NCBI GenBank assembly: GCA_905250075.1
Contig: CAJNOP010000001.1
Location: 4,728,058-4,792,057 of the forward strand
Direction of reading: 5' to 3'
Length of the DNA: 64,000 nucleotides
Origin: Rotaria sp. Silwood1
Lineage: Eukaryota > Rotifera > Eurotatoria > Philodinida > Philodinidae
Shown here: positions 44,642 through 57,722 of the stretch, one piece after another
How positions within the stretch are numbered: position 1 is the first letter of the stretch
Layout: every line of letters begins with the position of its first letter
The notes under the pieces: model-generated
What the model saw: only the letters and a program-made list of their open reading frames with translations
Databases searched by the model: none
Told to the model about the DNA's origin: nothing
Translations under genes and position numbers: made by a program

Positions 44642-47600
44642 CTGTATGAATAGTTAAGATAGAAAAGATGACGATCAATAATAAATGATGTATTACCGTG
44701 TTGTTAGAGAGAACAGTGACAAGATGCCGTGCTCCTTGGTCTCCGATTTCATTAAATTCAAGATCGAGTGTGGTGAGTGTCTAGGTGAAAAGTAATGATT
44801 GGCAAGACGAAGATGTCTAGCCAATAGTGTATTACCGTGTTGTGTGTGAGAGCATTGGCAAGATACTGTGCTCCTAGGTCTGTAATTCCACTGTCTTGAA
44901 GGTAGAGTGTGGTGAGTGTCTGCATGAAAGTATAGACTGACACGAAAAAGATGAGTCGTGCATAGTCTATTACCCTGTTGATTGTGAGAGCGTTAGCAAG
45001 ATGTTGCGCCCCTTGATCTCTAATTTCACTATCCCGAAGGTAGAGTGTGGTGAGTGTCTGCTCGAGAAATGAAGATTGGCAAGATGAAGATCGATAATAA
45101 ATCGTGCATTACTGTGTTGTTCATGAGAGCAATGGCAAGGTGTTCTACTCCTTTTTGACCAATACCATTGGCTCCAAGGTCAATTGTGGTGAGTGTCTGT
45201 GTGAAAAGTGGAGATTAACAACAAGAAGATGAGGACAGAACAGTTTATCACCGATTTATTTGAGAGTGCAGTGGCCAGATGCTGTGCTCCTTGGTCTCCG
45301 ATTTTATTGAACCCAAGGTTGAGTGTAGTGAGAACCTGTATGAGAGTGAACATTGACAAGACGAAGATAAGTAGTAAATAGTTGATTACAGTATTATTTG
45401 TAAGAGCAGTAGCAAAATGCTGTGCTCCTTTGTTTCCGATTTCATTGAGCCCAAGATGGAGTATGGTAAGTGTCTGCAAGAAAATTGGAGACTGAACAGA
45501 CGAATACGAGCACTAAATAATGTAGTACCGAGTTGTTTGTGAGAGCATTAGCAAGATACTGTGCACCTTGGTCTTCGATTTGATTATATCCAAGGCCAAG
45601 TTCGATAAGTGTCTGTGTAAAAAGTAGATATTGGTAAGTAGATGAACACAAAATGGTGTACTACAGAGTTGTTTGTAAGCACATTGGCAAGATACTGTGC
45701 TCCTAAGACACCAATTCGATTTGAGCTAAGATTGAGTGCAGTGAGTGCCTGCATGAAAAGTGAAGATGCAAGAGCGAAAGATCTGAAATGAATAGTATAT
45801 TACTGTATTTTTTGTGAGAGAATGGGCAAGACGCTGTGCTCCTTCTTGCTGGATTTCATTATCTCCAAGGTCAAGTGTGGTAAGTCTCTAATGGAAAAGT
45901 TGAGATAGACAAGATGAAGATGGATAGCGAATGATTTATTACCGAGTTGTTTATGAGAGCATCAGCAAGATGTTGTGCCCCTCGGCTTTTGATGAGATTA
46001 GATCGTAGGTCAAGTTCAGTAAGTGTCTGTGAAAAAAGCGGAGATGGACGACAGCAAGATGAGTAGTAAATGATGCATTACTGTGTTGTTTTTGAGAGCA
46101 TAAGCAAGATGTTGTACTCCTGTATCTTCCACTAGACTGTCTCGAAGGCTGAGTACAGTGAGTGTCTGTGTGAAAAGTGGAAATAGACAAGATGAACATG
46201 AGTTGTAATTTGTGGACTACTGTGTTGTTTGTGAGAGCATCGGCGATATACTGAGCTCCTTGTTTTCCGATTGGATTTAATTCAAGGCAGAGTGAAGTAA
46301 GCGTCTTTATGAAAAATAAAATTCATGAGGCGAAAATGAGAACTAAATAGTGTATTACTGTGTTTTTTGTGAGAGCATCGGCAAGATGCTGAGTTCCATG
46401 TTCTTGGATTTCATTAGATCCAAGGTTGAGTGTAGTGAGTGTCTGTTGGAAAAATGGAGATCGATATAATAAACGGTGACTACTAAGTAATGTATTACTG
46501 TGTTAAGAATAAGAGCCTTGGCAAGATGCTGTGTACCTTGATCTCCAATTCGATTATATTCAAGGTCGAGTGTGGTGAGTGTCTGTTTGAAAAGTGAATA
46601 TTCACAACACGAAAGTGAGTATTAGATATTGTATTACTCTATTATATGTGAGAGCATAAGCAAGATGTTGCGCTCCTTGAATTCCAATTTGATTATGTAT
46701 AAGGTTAAGTGTGCTGAGTGTCTATTTGAAAAGTATACATTGAGATTCGGAGTTGTCTCTTTTACTTTATTGTTGCTTTCAGACTAGAAACGGAAGGAAA
46801 GCTTTTTCATTTCCCTTTTTTAAGGAAAGGAAAATTATTGTTTTATTGAGCAGTCGCTTACGAAAAATTAACGAAGGAAAAGTTGAAATTCTTTAAAAAA
46901 TGAGTACCTGCGAAGTTAGTCTTATCGTGTGTTACTGGTTGAAACAATCCTTTTTATAACATGAACGTTAATGGTGGTCTGACTACTTTCTGGCTTCTTT
47001 TGTTTCTTATTAGTTAAAACCAGTTTGCTATTTGCTAATATTTTCTTTTTGAGTTCAAAATCTACTTGACATGTTTATCGTCTGATACTTGGTGTAGTTT
47101 TTTTTAGTATGGTTACTATAAAATATTCGTCGTTCGGTTTTATTACAAGCGCAAATTTTTGAGAATTATTTTCCATAGAATATCGATGAGCTTTCCCATG
47201 AATGTTTTTCGAGATAGTGGAGCAGGACCTATATATTTGTTTTGTTTAAGATACTGAAAAGCAATTCAATTCAAAAATGAAAATAATTAATTTTATTATC
47301 CAAGAGTGCAAACAAAACGTTTTATGTTCATGGATAACGTATACTATCTTAGCAATCTACTTTTCTGGTTCTCTTACACGAAAAACCATGTTTATGAAAA
47401 GGACACATTCGGATACATGGACGAATTTTCGAACCATACCATAATAGGGGTCATCTGCTCTTCAGTTCTGTGCTGGGTTTGAAGAAAAAGAAACAAAGAT
47501 TGCATGAGCGTTGCCGTTCATAATAAAAATAATCAAATTAATTCTACAATTTCTCAATTGCAGATGACTCAAGTATATATGAAAAGAGATGCATTCTTCA

Positions 47601-48422
47601 CCTTATGCAAATGAAACAACTTCACATTCAAATAAATGCTATACAAATGAGTGTGGCCATCATCCATGTAAATGCGAAATCCGAAATATATGTATTCTGA
47701 TACAAAAAATATCTACATAGATAGTGAACACTTTGATTTAATCACTTAAAAATTCATGCAAAATGTCCAATTCATTATTTTGCAAGGCTTGTATTTTTTT
47801 AAACTAATAAATTCTTCTTTATATGATAAAAGTTATGAAATAGAAGAGTTTTTAGCGTCAATCGATCGTTTTGTCAATGGAATAAAATACTCATATTCTC
47901 TAAAGTAAACCTCTACTCAGAGAGCATCAATATCTGAAAAGCCACATTTCTTTCGTTATATCTCAAGAGTAACGTCGGTGTCAAAGTAATTGTGAGTTCA
48001 GAGCGTTCTTGAAGCTCACAAATTTTTAATAGTTTCTTAGACCCTGAAAATTCGTAATATAATGTTTAAACTCTATCAATTCTTTGAAAAATCATATGAA
48101 TAATGTATTTCTTTCTTTTTTTGTTGGGTTGTTTTCATCGAAACCATATTACCATTCTCGAAATATTACTATTATCAAACGAATAAAATAACTAGAATAA
48201 TCATTTGTTGAACTAAATGCTATATTAAAGATGATCAAAGTCTAACTCTATGATAATGGTGAAATTTACCTGATATCGATGGTATGTATCAATGATTACA
48301 TTCAACCGTATACAAACATTAGAAGCTGAACATAAAATTGTGAATTCATCGAGATTATCCAGAATGCTATAGACAAGCTCAACAGGTAATGTCAAAAGAG
48401 ACCAAATAATTTTCTCAGCCAT
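44534..48422 (-). CDS. F-box and leucine-rich-repeat protein, one LRR per exon
   Basis: Read on the minus strand: exon 48422-48270 (51 codons, ATG to TATCAG|GTAAAT) encodes MAEKIIWSLLTLPVELVYSI and the rest of an F-box helix bundle. A 1.5-kb intron follows, then fifteen 84-nt exons from 46721 down to 44697 and a terminal exon 44641-44534 ending TAA. All joins are phase 0 and the total is about 506 residues. Each 28-residue repeat fits TLTTLDL-x-x-N-x-IGDQGAQHLA-x-ALTNNT, the RNI/NLRC3-like class of LRR. F-box proteins of this sort usually recruit substrates to SCF ubiquitin ligases through the LRRs; that role is inferred. The F-box-to-LRR join is supported only by compatible phase and orientation. 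Confidence 0.7.
44697..46721 (-). repeat. Tandem array of 15 LRR exon-intron units, period about 139 bp
   Basis: Exon spans (plus coordinates): 44697-44780, 44836-44919, 44974-45057, 45113-45196, 45252-45335, 45390-45473, 45529-45612, 45665-45748, about 45805-45888, 45943-46026, 46082-46165, 46221-46304, 46359-46442, 46499-46582, 46638-46721. Each is 84 nt and phase 0. The introns between them are 52-56 nt and also resemble one another, with donors GTAATA or GTGATA and acceptors in CAG or TAG. The array grew by duplication of the whole exon-plus-intron unit. Repeats can be lost or skipped without a frameshift. Confidence 0.9.
46722..48269 (-). other. Presumed intron between F-box exon and LRR array
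   Basis: 1.55 kb with no further exon that I can support, although a linker exon may be hidden here. No inverted repeat stands out. Confidence 0.4.
48270..48422 (-). CDS. F-box exon
   Basis: 51 codons from ATG (complement at 48420-48422) to the donor CAG|GTAAAT. LPVELVYSILDNLDEF and CSASNVCIRLNVIIDTYHRY fit the F-box pattern L-P-x-E-(L/I)-x-x-x-I-(L/F)-x-x-L followed by a C-x-x-x-x-C helix. It is a typical short N-terminal F-box. Confidence 0.75.
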
Positions 48423-51400
48423 CAATATTGCTTGGTTTCGAACAGTATATTCCGTTATAATGAATGTCTATTGAAATTTATTTTTCTGCCTCTTCATGTG
48501 TCGGTCGATAATGTGTCATCAACCTTCGTCATGCTTCAATTATTTTCTTTTACACAGAGAAATAAAACAAGTACAATGTAACGAACGCAACGACAGAACG
48601 ACTTTGTTAATGTCACTTTTCATACACAATTATTTTTCAATCGTATCTCATATGACACCTTCAAGTTAGTATGGTTGATTAAATGTGTATGCTTCTTTAC
48701 TCATGCCCTCATTCTACTTTTTTTATGATTGACAACGTGCAAGTTTTCTAAAAACATAATGGCTTTTGAGTCATCCTAATCAATAATTTAGTTTGAATCA
48801 TTTTGACGAAACAAAAATAGTATTGAATGAAACAATTTCAACGAGATTTCAATCAATTGACGATTAAAGAGAAATACAAAATTCTACGAATGTGCTAGAT
48901 ATTAATGAAAATTTTTTTAACTTATGAATGGTAGCAAGTAGTTGAACTTTTGTCGAGCCTTCAATGCTTCCATTTGAAATTCCAATCTGACAAAACCATT
49001 TAGACTTTGGAGAAAAGCACTTACACAGTACTCAATTTAATGCATTGAAGGCATGATAATCTTATATTCACAAACTGTGACTACAGAAAAAATTATTAGT
49101 TTTATATTTGAAGACTCCATAGGAACACTTTATATGGTTGATTAGTTTTATTTTGAGATGTAAAGCATTATCAACATAAATGAAAGCTACAATATTAATA
49201 AATATACTTTATTGATAATCTTTGTGTTTAGCATTAATTATTTTTTTACTACAGCGAATACAAAAAAAGAAATCAAATTCTTTCTTGCATCAATTCACAT
49301 GTCAGGAATGATATGATTAAGACTTATCTATTAATTATGCTTCCATCTATGATTGAAGATGTGAGTCAATTGGATGAGCCATGGGCACTCATGTTGATGA
49401 TTCGGATCTGCGGAAACAATCGAATTATACTGGCATTGGTCGGAAAGATGCGGAAAAGTTCATCCTATTCGTTAGAAAAACAGCAAACATCAATGGAACA
49501 TGCAACTAGTATTCTGGACTGCAAAGTCTCCAGATTTTTCCTATGACCTCTGTTCAGAAATAATGTCTCCCAGTTTCATTTACTGCCGATATTTTTCTGC
49601 CGGAATCAGCTCGTGCTTTGTGATCTGGATACAGAAGCTTTAGTGGTCTAGCCGTAGCCCCATTGTTGACATAGATAGCTTCTGAAAATGCCAGTTACTA
49701 CCTCCACGACATGATAATAGATACTAGGTTTTCGAAAATTTGTGGCATCCAATATAAGTTTTCAGAGATGTTCTTGACTCATATAGGATTGCTGCAGTGT
49801 CTAGCATTATTTTCTTACTTTTTTTTACTTCGTAATATCTCACACTCTGGTCAATGACTCTAGCGGTCGGATCCATTAATTTTCGACACGTTTGCATCGA
49901 AAAGATGCTGTTTCCTGTCGGAAACTCGGGAAAATGGTAAGAAATTGGAAGCAGGAATTCGACAATCAGATCCGGTAGTTAGATTTTTCTAATTTCGATC
50001 ATAACCACCTGTAACCAGGTAGAGCCGACCAGGTGGTCCGATCAATGAATTCCAACTTTTAAGTTCTTACTATCTTCACAAGTTTTCAGATAGAAAATGA
50101 CCTGTACTTCTTGACCTGGAAAGCTAACAAAAGTTTTGAGAAAATTATTGATTATTTTTAATTGCCATTAACTATCAATATATTAGCTTAGGCTGGCCTC
50201 TACAACTCCAAAATCAATAGTTTATATTAATGTTTCTTATTTTTAAACTTCGTTCTAATACATTAGCATAATATCTGTAATAAGTTATAATATATTCGAT
50301 TGCTATTTTATATTTGTTTTTTATTTATTGATCAAATTACATCTATGTAATTTAGTCAAACCCTGAAATATATCACTGTGAAGAGTACTCATACAATTTT
50401 CCTATGCAATATTTCACATGAACTCGATAGAAATAATTAAAAATTAACATAAGGGTACCTCGTCTCTCACCTCCTTAACAGGAAAACACGATCGAATGTT
50501 GTAAAAAAATCATATAATGATTTTCTATTTCAATTGAAGAAATATTCAAGAAATTCACAAAAATAATTTGGAATTAAATAATATAAAAAATAAGTATTTT
50601 TTTTTACTATTCATGTTTTACGATTCAAGTTAATCTGAAGATTATTTTATGTTTATCAATCGAAAATTCTTGAAGATATATTGATTGAAATAAAGAATTA
50701 ATCTTATATTCTAGAAGTTTATTTTGCACTCAAACTTTCATTTCAAATGGTAATGCATAAGGAATTATAGGCTTTATATTGTATTGACTATTTTTACCAG
50801 TTTTGAACATCAGTATTTTGCTAACAGAATAAAAACACAAGTATTTTTCAAGTTAAATGTTAACTGATTGTTTGAACAGAAAACCACTAGGAGTTGAGTA
50901 AAATGAATAATATTTCATAAGAAAGATAATTTTACTCATCTAGTTTTACTTCATCATCATTTTATTTATCTGAATGAAAAATGTTTTTGTATTATTTCAA
51001 ACATTTCTTCTTATTACGATCGTCAACAAAGTGAAGTTGAAATACAACGACTTTGATATCGATTCACACATATAAAAAGTAATCGTTTTGAATTATAGAA
51101 TGTAGGAAACTATTTATTAAGTAATATAATATTAATACTATATGTTGGTAATAATAAACATCATATTTTTTGATTATTTATTATGCTTAGTTGTCGAACA
51201 TTTTATTAGTTGAATGTTTTTTGTTGATTAATTATTTTATCTTGTAACAGTGAATATGTTTGAGTATGAGATAATAAATATATACTCTTTCATACAATAT
51301 TTTCAGTTTCTAACAACAAATTGGTAGTAGTTTCCGTTGTTCGTAGAGATCTGAAAAAATAACTAATTTGTCATTATTTTATCAAATCTTCTTATGATGA

Positions 51401-52099
51401 AGATGATAAATAAAATAAGTCAGATCATTTGAAATTACTAAGCAATTATATTCTATTATTACTTTTATTGAGGAAAAAAACAATTTCAGATTGATCGAAC
51501 ATGTTTTTAGAAAAACACCTACGCTATTCTTGTCTCCACCTTTGACAATTGCTCTTTTTATTATCCTTTAAATAATTAGCTGAAAATCGTCAATATATAT
51601 GTGACGAATCAGAAATAAATCTAAGATTCGAATTGAAATAAATAATTTCTAAGCTGTCAAATTTAGAGAACCGATTTTTAATGATATTTTTCATAAATGA
51701 AATTAAAATGTTTCTGTCCTTTTTGCAATGAATTAATTCAAACAATAATTATATGTTATTCAATGATAGCATCAATAAATTGTTTGAATAGTCTGAAAAT
51801 GATCAAGCTACAAAAATACATTGAATAAGCGAATAGTAAATATTGCTCAATTTACAATAAAATAGGCTACGGGTAGATGTGAATAAGTGGCAAACGATAC
51901 CCGCATCCGTAATTCATGAGTAGGAAGAAAACCATTTGTCTCATAGCTATTCAAGGATATGAAAAACTTTCATAAACGAAATATTATCTATAATTAGCCT
52001 GCAAATAACTTTGAATATCAGTGATTCCTGTGAATGGTTTAGTGACGCAACGATGTTGATACGCCAGTAGGGATACAAAGTTAAGTTTTAACTTAAAAA
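48423..52099. other. Gene-poor region
   Basis: No coding exon is supportable. A less AT-rich stretch at about 49300-50110 has no reading frame of interest; it includes a small hairpin CCACCTG...CAGGTGG at about 50006-50037. It may be an old transposon remnant. Confidence 0.4.
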
Positions 52100-52109
52100 C
52101 TGAAACTCA

Positions 52110-52380
52110 ATGGTAATAGATCAATTTGGTTAGATTCCAAATTTGATGAATTGCACTTTGAAAATCATTTTTATGAATGTGAAACAATCGATAACTGACA
52201 CATTTTACATGAGTAAAATGATGAAGATGCGATAAGTCAGAGCAGAACAATTGATTAATGTTCCTATCTGAACTAACACTGTTGAATATAAGAGAAGGAA
52301 GATTATTCAATCGACCTAATGTGAGATCAACGGATAGAAAATAAACATTTTGATTTAATTTATCACTATCATGGAAGAAT
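52110..52380 (-). pseudogene. Possible F-box-family/LRR gene fragment
   Basis: On the minus strand, after a potential acceptor CTTAG near 52381, the frame reads FFHDSDKLNQNVYF, LTLGRLNNLPSLIF, then HLHHFTHVKCVSYRLFHIHK and a SAIHQIWNLTKL ending, closed by TGA near 52107. The spacing of L-x-x-L-x-x-L positions suits the leucine-rich C-terminal part of invertebrate F-box proteins. The first exon and later part are not found, so it is probably a truncated copy. This is a pattern-based guess. Confidence 0.35.
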
Positions 52381-55300
52381 CTAAGATAAATTATTCATCT
52401 TATTATCGATAAAAGATATCAAAGCTCCAAATAGACCTAGTTCGGGTTTATCAGACTCGTCCCAAGAGTCGAATTTTGTTGTTTTTTTTTTGTTTTATTT
52501 TCTATATTTACTCGTTCTTCACCATACCAATGTTTGAATGAACGAAAGATTTAAATAAGATTTCTGAAGAAATTTTACAGTAATCTATGTGAGACCTACA
52601 AAGAATTATGTTTTAATCAAGATCATGTGCAAAAAATTGATGAGAATCTGATTCTTTCGATCTTTTTCTATACGAATAGTCTATAGGAGCCCATTAAGAG
52701 CCCTCTGTGACGACAACATCGCTATTGATCTTATTATATTGATGTTTGTTGTATATGTATGTTTGTTTGTTCTGTCTTTATAATTTCGTTCTCTTCTTTT
52801 TTCGTGCTGCATTATTATAAATAAATATTTATCTAGTTTCTTTTTGTTGCATTCAATAATAATACTAATAACTTTACCTTTCTTCCGATTTCTTACTTGT
52901 TTATTAAGTTAATTCTATCCAATTTCTTCTTTACTAATATACTTTTGACCTTATTCGCACTCAATATCATTTATATTATTCTTGTCATTTGTCAATCAAA
53001 ATTATTGTGACACATGGCATATTTAATAATTGCGTCTCATTCAAATCTAACAACGTAACACTCTCTTCAAACATTCGAGGCGTTTGGATCTATAGACGGG
53101 CGATATGATTCACTGATGGATCACACCGCTATAAATGTGTTTAAAACTGTCTGATGTCATCGTTTGATAGCACTCACTGTGAAGTGTATCTCCTATAAAA
53201 ATCAGCTTCTTACATTCATGGATCAAATTTTAACAATTTTTCTCGTCTGAATTGCCCATTTTCTTTTGGGTTGAAATCATATGTACCTTTATTTATTTCT
53301 TGCCACATCGCATTTCTAGTCTTACATGAATTCTTTTTCAAGCTATATCATCCGCTGGAAAAAAAGAATGCACTACATGGTGGGGTACTTTTCATCGTAA
53401 AAATACCTTGAAAAGGTCTAAGTTTTACGACGTGTGCATGTATTTAATTATCAAAACCACTGATTGTCAAACAAAATACACAGAATTTACTTAACATATG
53501 TACCTATGCGCACTATGAGATTTTTAATCTTCTAGTGTACCCAGTTGAAATCAAAATCGTTTCAATTAAATAGATCGACTGTTTCAATTATCAACGGGGG
53601 TTCCGTTTTTAAATCAAGAGTAAAATTGACAGGTTATTGTTTGAATCCATCGGAGCGCATAGCAATTTTCTCTCGAAGAATAATGACACATTCATTCGGT
53701 TAAGCGCTTTTCTCTTTGTCATATTAGCTTGGTAGCGGCAATACTGTTTTTAGAAATCATTTCATATGAAAACGAAGGATAATTAATAAGACTTATATCG
53801 GCAACTATTTCAGGATCGTTTATTGAAATATGCAAAAAACAATAGAAAAAAGACCAATTCATAGCTTAATATGTACTAAAAAATAAGTATATATGAGAAA
53901 TAAATTATTTTCCGTACGATTGTTAGCATTTTCGGAGGATGAACGTATTATTTTGAAAAAAAAAGACTTTGTTAAATAAGATATGAGTTGTTTAGGAAAT
54001 AATTAAAAAATTTGTAGATTAGTAGTGAATGTTTCGTTTTATGTTAAAACTCTACTTCAACTAAATCGTGTAGCATGATGTTGTAGTTTTTATATAAAAC
54101 AATGCCATGAAATTGAAAGTATTTTCAAAAAAAAACTCCATTACACAATGCGATAAATCATTTTTGTTTTGTTATAAACTGACAGTTTCTCTAAATTTTA
54201 AATTACAACTCTAAAAATCAGCTGCTGAAATCAGGATACTTTTTGTCAGAAGCCAATAGTCCAAAAAACATGATATTTGGTAAGCCTGATTCTATTTCAT
54301 GTTGGTGTTTTCATGATGCGAACTAGTGTCTGAGGTTTGTATGGAAGTTATAAGTGTTCCTGTCTATTTTATCAATTCTTTCTACTTGGTAATTTATCAC
54401 ACGTCTTGATAAATGTTTTGAGTTATATTACCATCCATAATCTTTCTCGATATGGATGCAAAGAAAAAGAATAACAAATATACAAAAATAAAATAGCTGT
54501 CTCTATAAAGCCAAATATCACTTGTTCTTCTCATATACTGTTTTTTAGCATTCACTACTGTGTTAACTTCAATTTTAACATATTAATGAATAATACAATG
54601 GCAGTTCTCAAAAACACATTAGAATCACTGTGGTAGAAATCATTTTTTAAATCACAAAGATGAAAATATGTGAATATAATAAAATAAAAGTTAAATATAA
54701 TCAACAGTGTTAACAAATTCTTGTTTAGAATTAGTGAAATAGTAATCAACATTGACGGCCATACTCATAGGCACATCAGGTAAGTATATTTCACTTCTTC
54801 TTTGAAAAGTTGAATGATTCTCAAAACAAATACACCAAACTAATCTTCTACATTGTCCAGATTTGAGTGGAATATTCGTTTTTAAGTTTTTTTTTTCACA
54901 TTATGTAACATAGAAGAAAATAAACTAATGAATATCTCATAAAGTTCAGAATAACAGAAAAAATGAGTATGCGGAGTTTCAGTGACAATGAGAGACTGAA
55001 ATGAATGATGAATAAGATAAAAATACTTCATTAAGCTATTAATTGAATATAAAAAGAGACTGCATAGTAACATGTCGACCTACAGAACACATACTACTAA
55101 AAAAATCAATTTCCGAGCGCGTATCTTAATAAAAACTTTATAGAAAATACTTTAATATGAAAAAGATTTTTTAATCAATCTTTTTGATGCTTCTTAAAAC
55201 TAAAGAATCTCTAATCAGGTGATAAAACAGTTAAAACCTAGCATGAAATGACAGGATCTATCAAACCAAAGAAGAACATTTTTGATTTTCAATGAAAATC

Positions 55301-56139
55301 ACTCTTTTATTTCAAGGCATCAATCAAGTACATTTGTCATTATCGAGTAATATATAAATAGAGAAAAACACGATGAACTTTACATTATCTATATAGTTTA
55401 ACAACAAAATATAATTACAATTAAAAGATGATACGATAGAGCAATAATAGTTAGGTATTGATAACAGAATGTTGATAACATATATTAATTCGAATTATCA
55501 TATAATCGTGTAACTTTTCGTCAGTCACACAACTTGACTGATTAGGATATAAAATAGACTGCATGAGATCTGAATTGAAATTGGTTAATTATGTATTTAG
55601 TTAAATTTGAACATAAATTTAATCGATTAGATAGAGATCAAGTTAATTAAAATATAAACTAATAACTTATACATCATTCAAGTTGATATTATGATATACA
55701 ATTTCGAAATAGTTCATGATATTGTTTTTCTGTTATTAAAATTTAATAGTAATTGTAATTATATCTCATTCTTAACTTGTATAGATAATGTAAAGTACAT
55801 TGTCTTGTGTCCTTGAGTTATTTCTTGACATTGATAAACATAATTCATCGATCGATCAAAATAAACAAGTAATGTTCACTAAAAATTAAAAATATTCTTC
55901 ATCGCAGTTGAATATAACTTCATTTCTTAACAGAATAATATAATCAAGATTCGTACTCGAGATTACGATAGACAAATGAAATAATCATCAATAGAAGTAG
56001 AAAAAGCTGGCTAGTCTGCAGCTGTCATCATTGACAAAAATAAGACAAATATTATGTTCTTCTTTACCACTTGTTGTTGTTACAGTTGCTGTATAAAACG
56101 AAGGATATAATTCATTTAAAGGAATCTCCCGTTTATTAT
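52381..56139. other. Gene-poor region
   Basis: AT-rich sequence with no coding gene I can support. A minus-strand frame of about 70 codons at 54691-54909 (containing SEIYLPDVPMSMAVNVDYYF) has normal-looking codon usage but no start and no recognised family. Confidence 0.4.
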
Positions 56140-56340
56140 TCATGTATTCACGAAAGAGAAGCAATGAAAAGCGCAAAGGTGAGGGAGAAGGATGAGTCAA
56201 AAGTCATTGACCAACTAATAATCAATGAACAATACGCGAACAGTGCTATTTATATGAATACACGAAAGCGAAGGAGAGGAAGAGAAAGAAAACAATAAAA
56301 GAACAACTGACAGGTCATTACCCGCCGAACATCACGATGT
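56140..56340. repeat. Dispersed repeat, copy 1 (paired with 60635-60840)
   Basis: About 200 bp that recur, in direct orientation, 4.5 kb downstream with roughly three quarters of positions identical by eye. A plus frame in this copy reads KVIDQLIINEQYANSAIYMN and then an Arg/Lys-rich tail ending in TAA near 56298. Confidence 0.7.
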
Positions 56341-57489
56341 TGAGTTGCGAGTATTCCAGCAAGCATATATGAACACAGAAATTACGAGAAAACAAACAGC
56401 TAAAATAGTGATAAACGAAAAAGAGGATAAAAAAATAACACATTTTATCAGTAGAAAACAGTATAACTGCAAGCTATAAAAATGTTTTTACATAAAATAA
56501 ATGACTGCTGTTGTTGATGCGTCTATTTGCATTATTGTTCACATGATCTTTTTTTTATAGCTCGAGAGAGAACGAATATGATAAAAACGTTGAATAATAG
56601 GATGATTTGAGAAGAAATGACATGAATCATACAGATGTTAAAAGGAAAAGGCTTTGGGACTAAACAAAGTCGACTCCAAATTAGTCACCCTTTGGTATAG
56701 TCGATGATCTTGAGTAACACTGTGGCACTCCTCAGCAATCCCACTATACCTGGATTCTTTGATTCAATTCTGTACCTCGATCCCAATCATTATCGTTATG
56801 TCAACCATAAAGAAGAAATTGCAACATTGACAAATATTGAGAAGAATAATTGGAAATATGTATTAAGCAATTCATCAACTAATGGAATTATCATATGGTA
56901 ACAGCTGGGTAGAAGAGAAGGAACGAAAGAAAAAAAGAAGATAATTAAGGTGAATTGTCAGTTCCTAAAGTGAAATTGAAATTATAAGCAATGCCGATAT
57001 ATATTTGACGGGAAAAATAAACCATACATGAGATAAGAGTGATAGTGAGACATAATATGAAATACTTCACAGAACAATAATAATGAGAAGAGGATATGGA
57101 AAAGGTGAATCGAGTGCTTATGTACTAATTCTGTTTAATAGCCAGGGTCTTTTTCTTTCCAAAGATACAAAATCTAGGTCAAATAGAAGGAGAAGAAAAC
57201 AAAACACTACCATTATTCAAAAGTCAAAATAAATTTACTACGAGAGATAATGATTCACAAGTTTATTTCCTAAAATCATAGTCTAAGTAAGACTTCATCG
57301 TAGGAAGACAGAAAATTAAAAAAAAAGTACTCCACTGATACGCGCAGGTACAAATAATATCTTTAATTTGAAGAACTTTATTGAGAAGTAAATATATTTT
57401 TCTTTTTTTTTTCCCTCAAGCAACTTTTAAACAAAATTTATAAACTTTATATATTATCCAGTAGAGGAATATTTTTTGAATTGAACGTT

Positions 57490-57722
57490 ACCAAATTTAT
57501 CTAATTATCATGAAAATTCACTGTACAATTAATGGTAGTTTGTGCGTAGTTGAATTTGTTTTCTATTAAATGCTCTGTTCCTAATAAGAGCAGAGTATGT
57601 AAAAAAAACATGAAAAATTCAACTAGTTTTAATAAATAAACTGTTTTTATATCTGCGTTTGAAAATTTTTGTATTTTCGTAAGCAATAGTGTACCTTCTT
57701 GGATGGCCCATTAACTTCCAGC
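57490..57722 (-). repeat. Dispersed repeat family R2, copy A (inverted)
   Basis: The reverse complement of this segment begins CTGGAAGTTAATGGGCCATC and matches copies B and C downstream. It includes the partly palindromic TTCTTATTAGGAAC-type core (here CTCTTATTAGGAACAGAG). Diverged, non-coding. Confidence 0.65.

Noticed and set aside
50006..50037. Small hairpin CCACCTG...CAGGTGG
   Set aside because: Seven-base arms in a 64-kb window are expected by chance.
54691..54909. Minus-strand frame of about 70 codons with plausible codon use
   Set aside because: No start codon, no convincing acceptor and no family resemblance; such frames are common by chance here.
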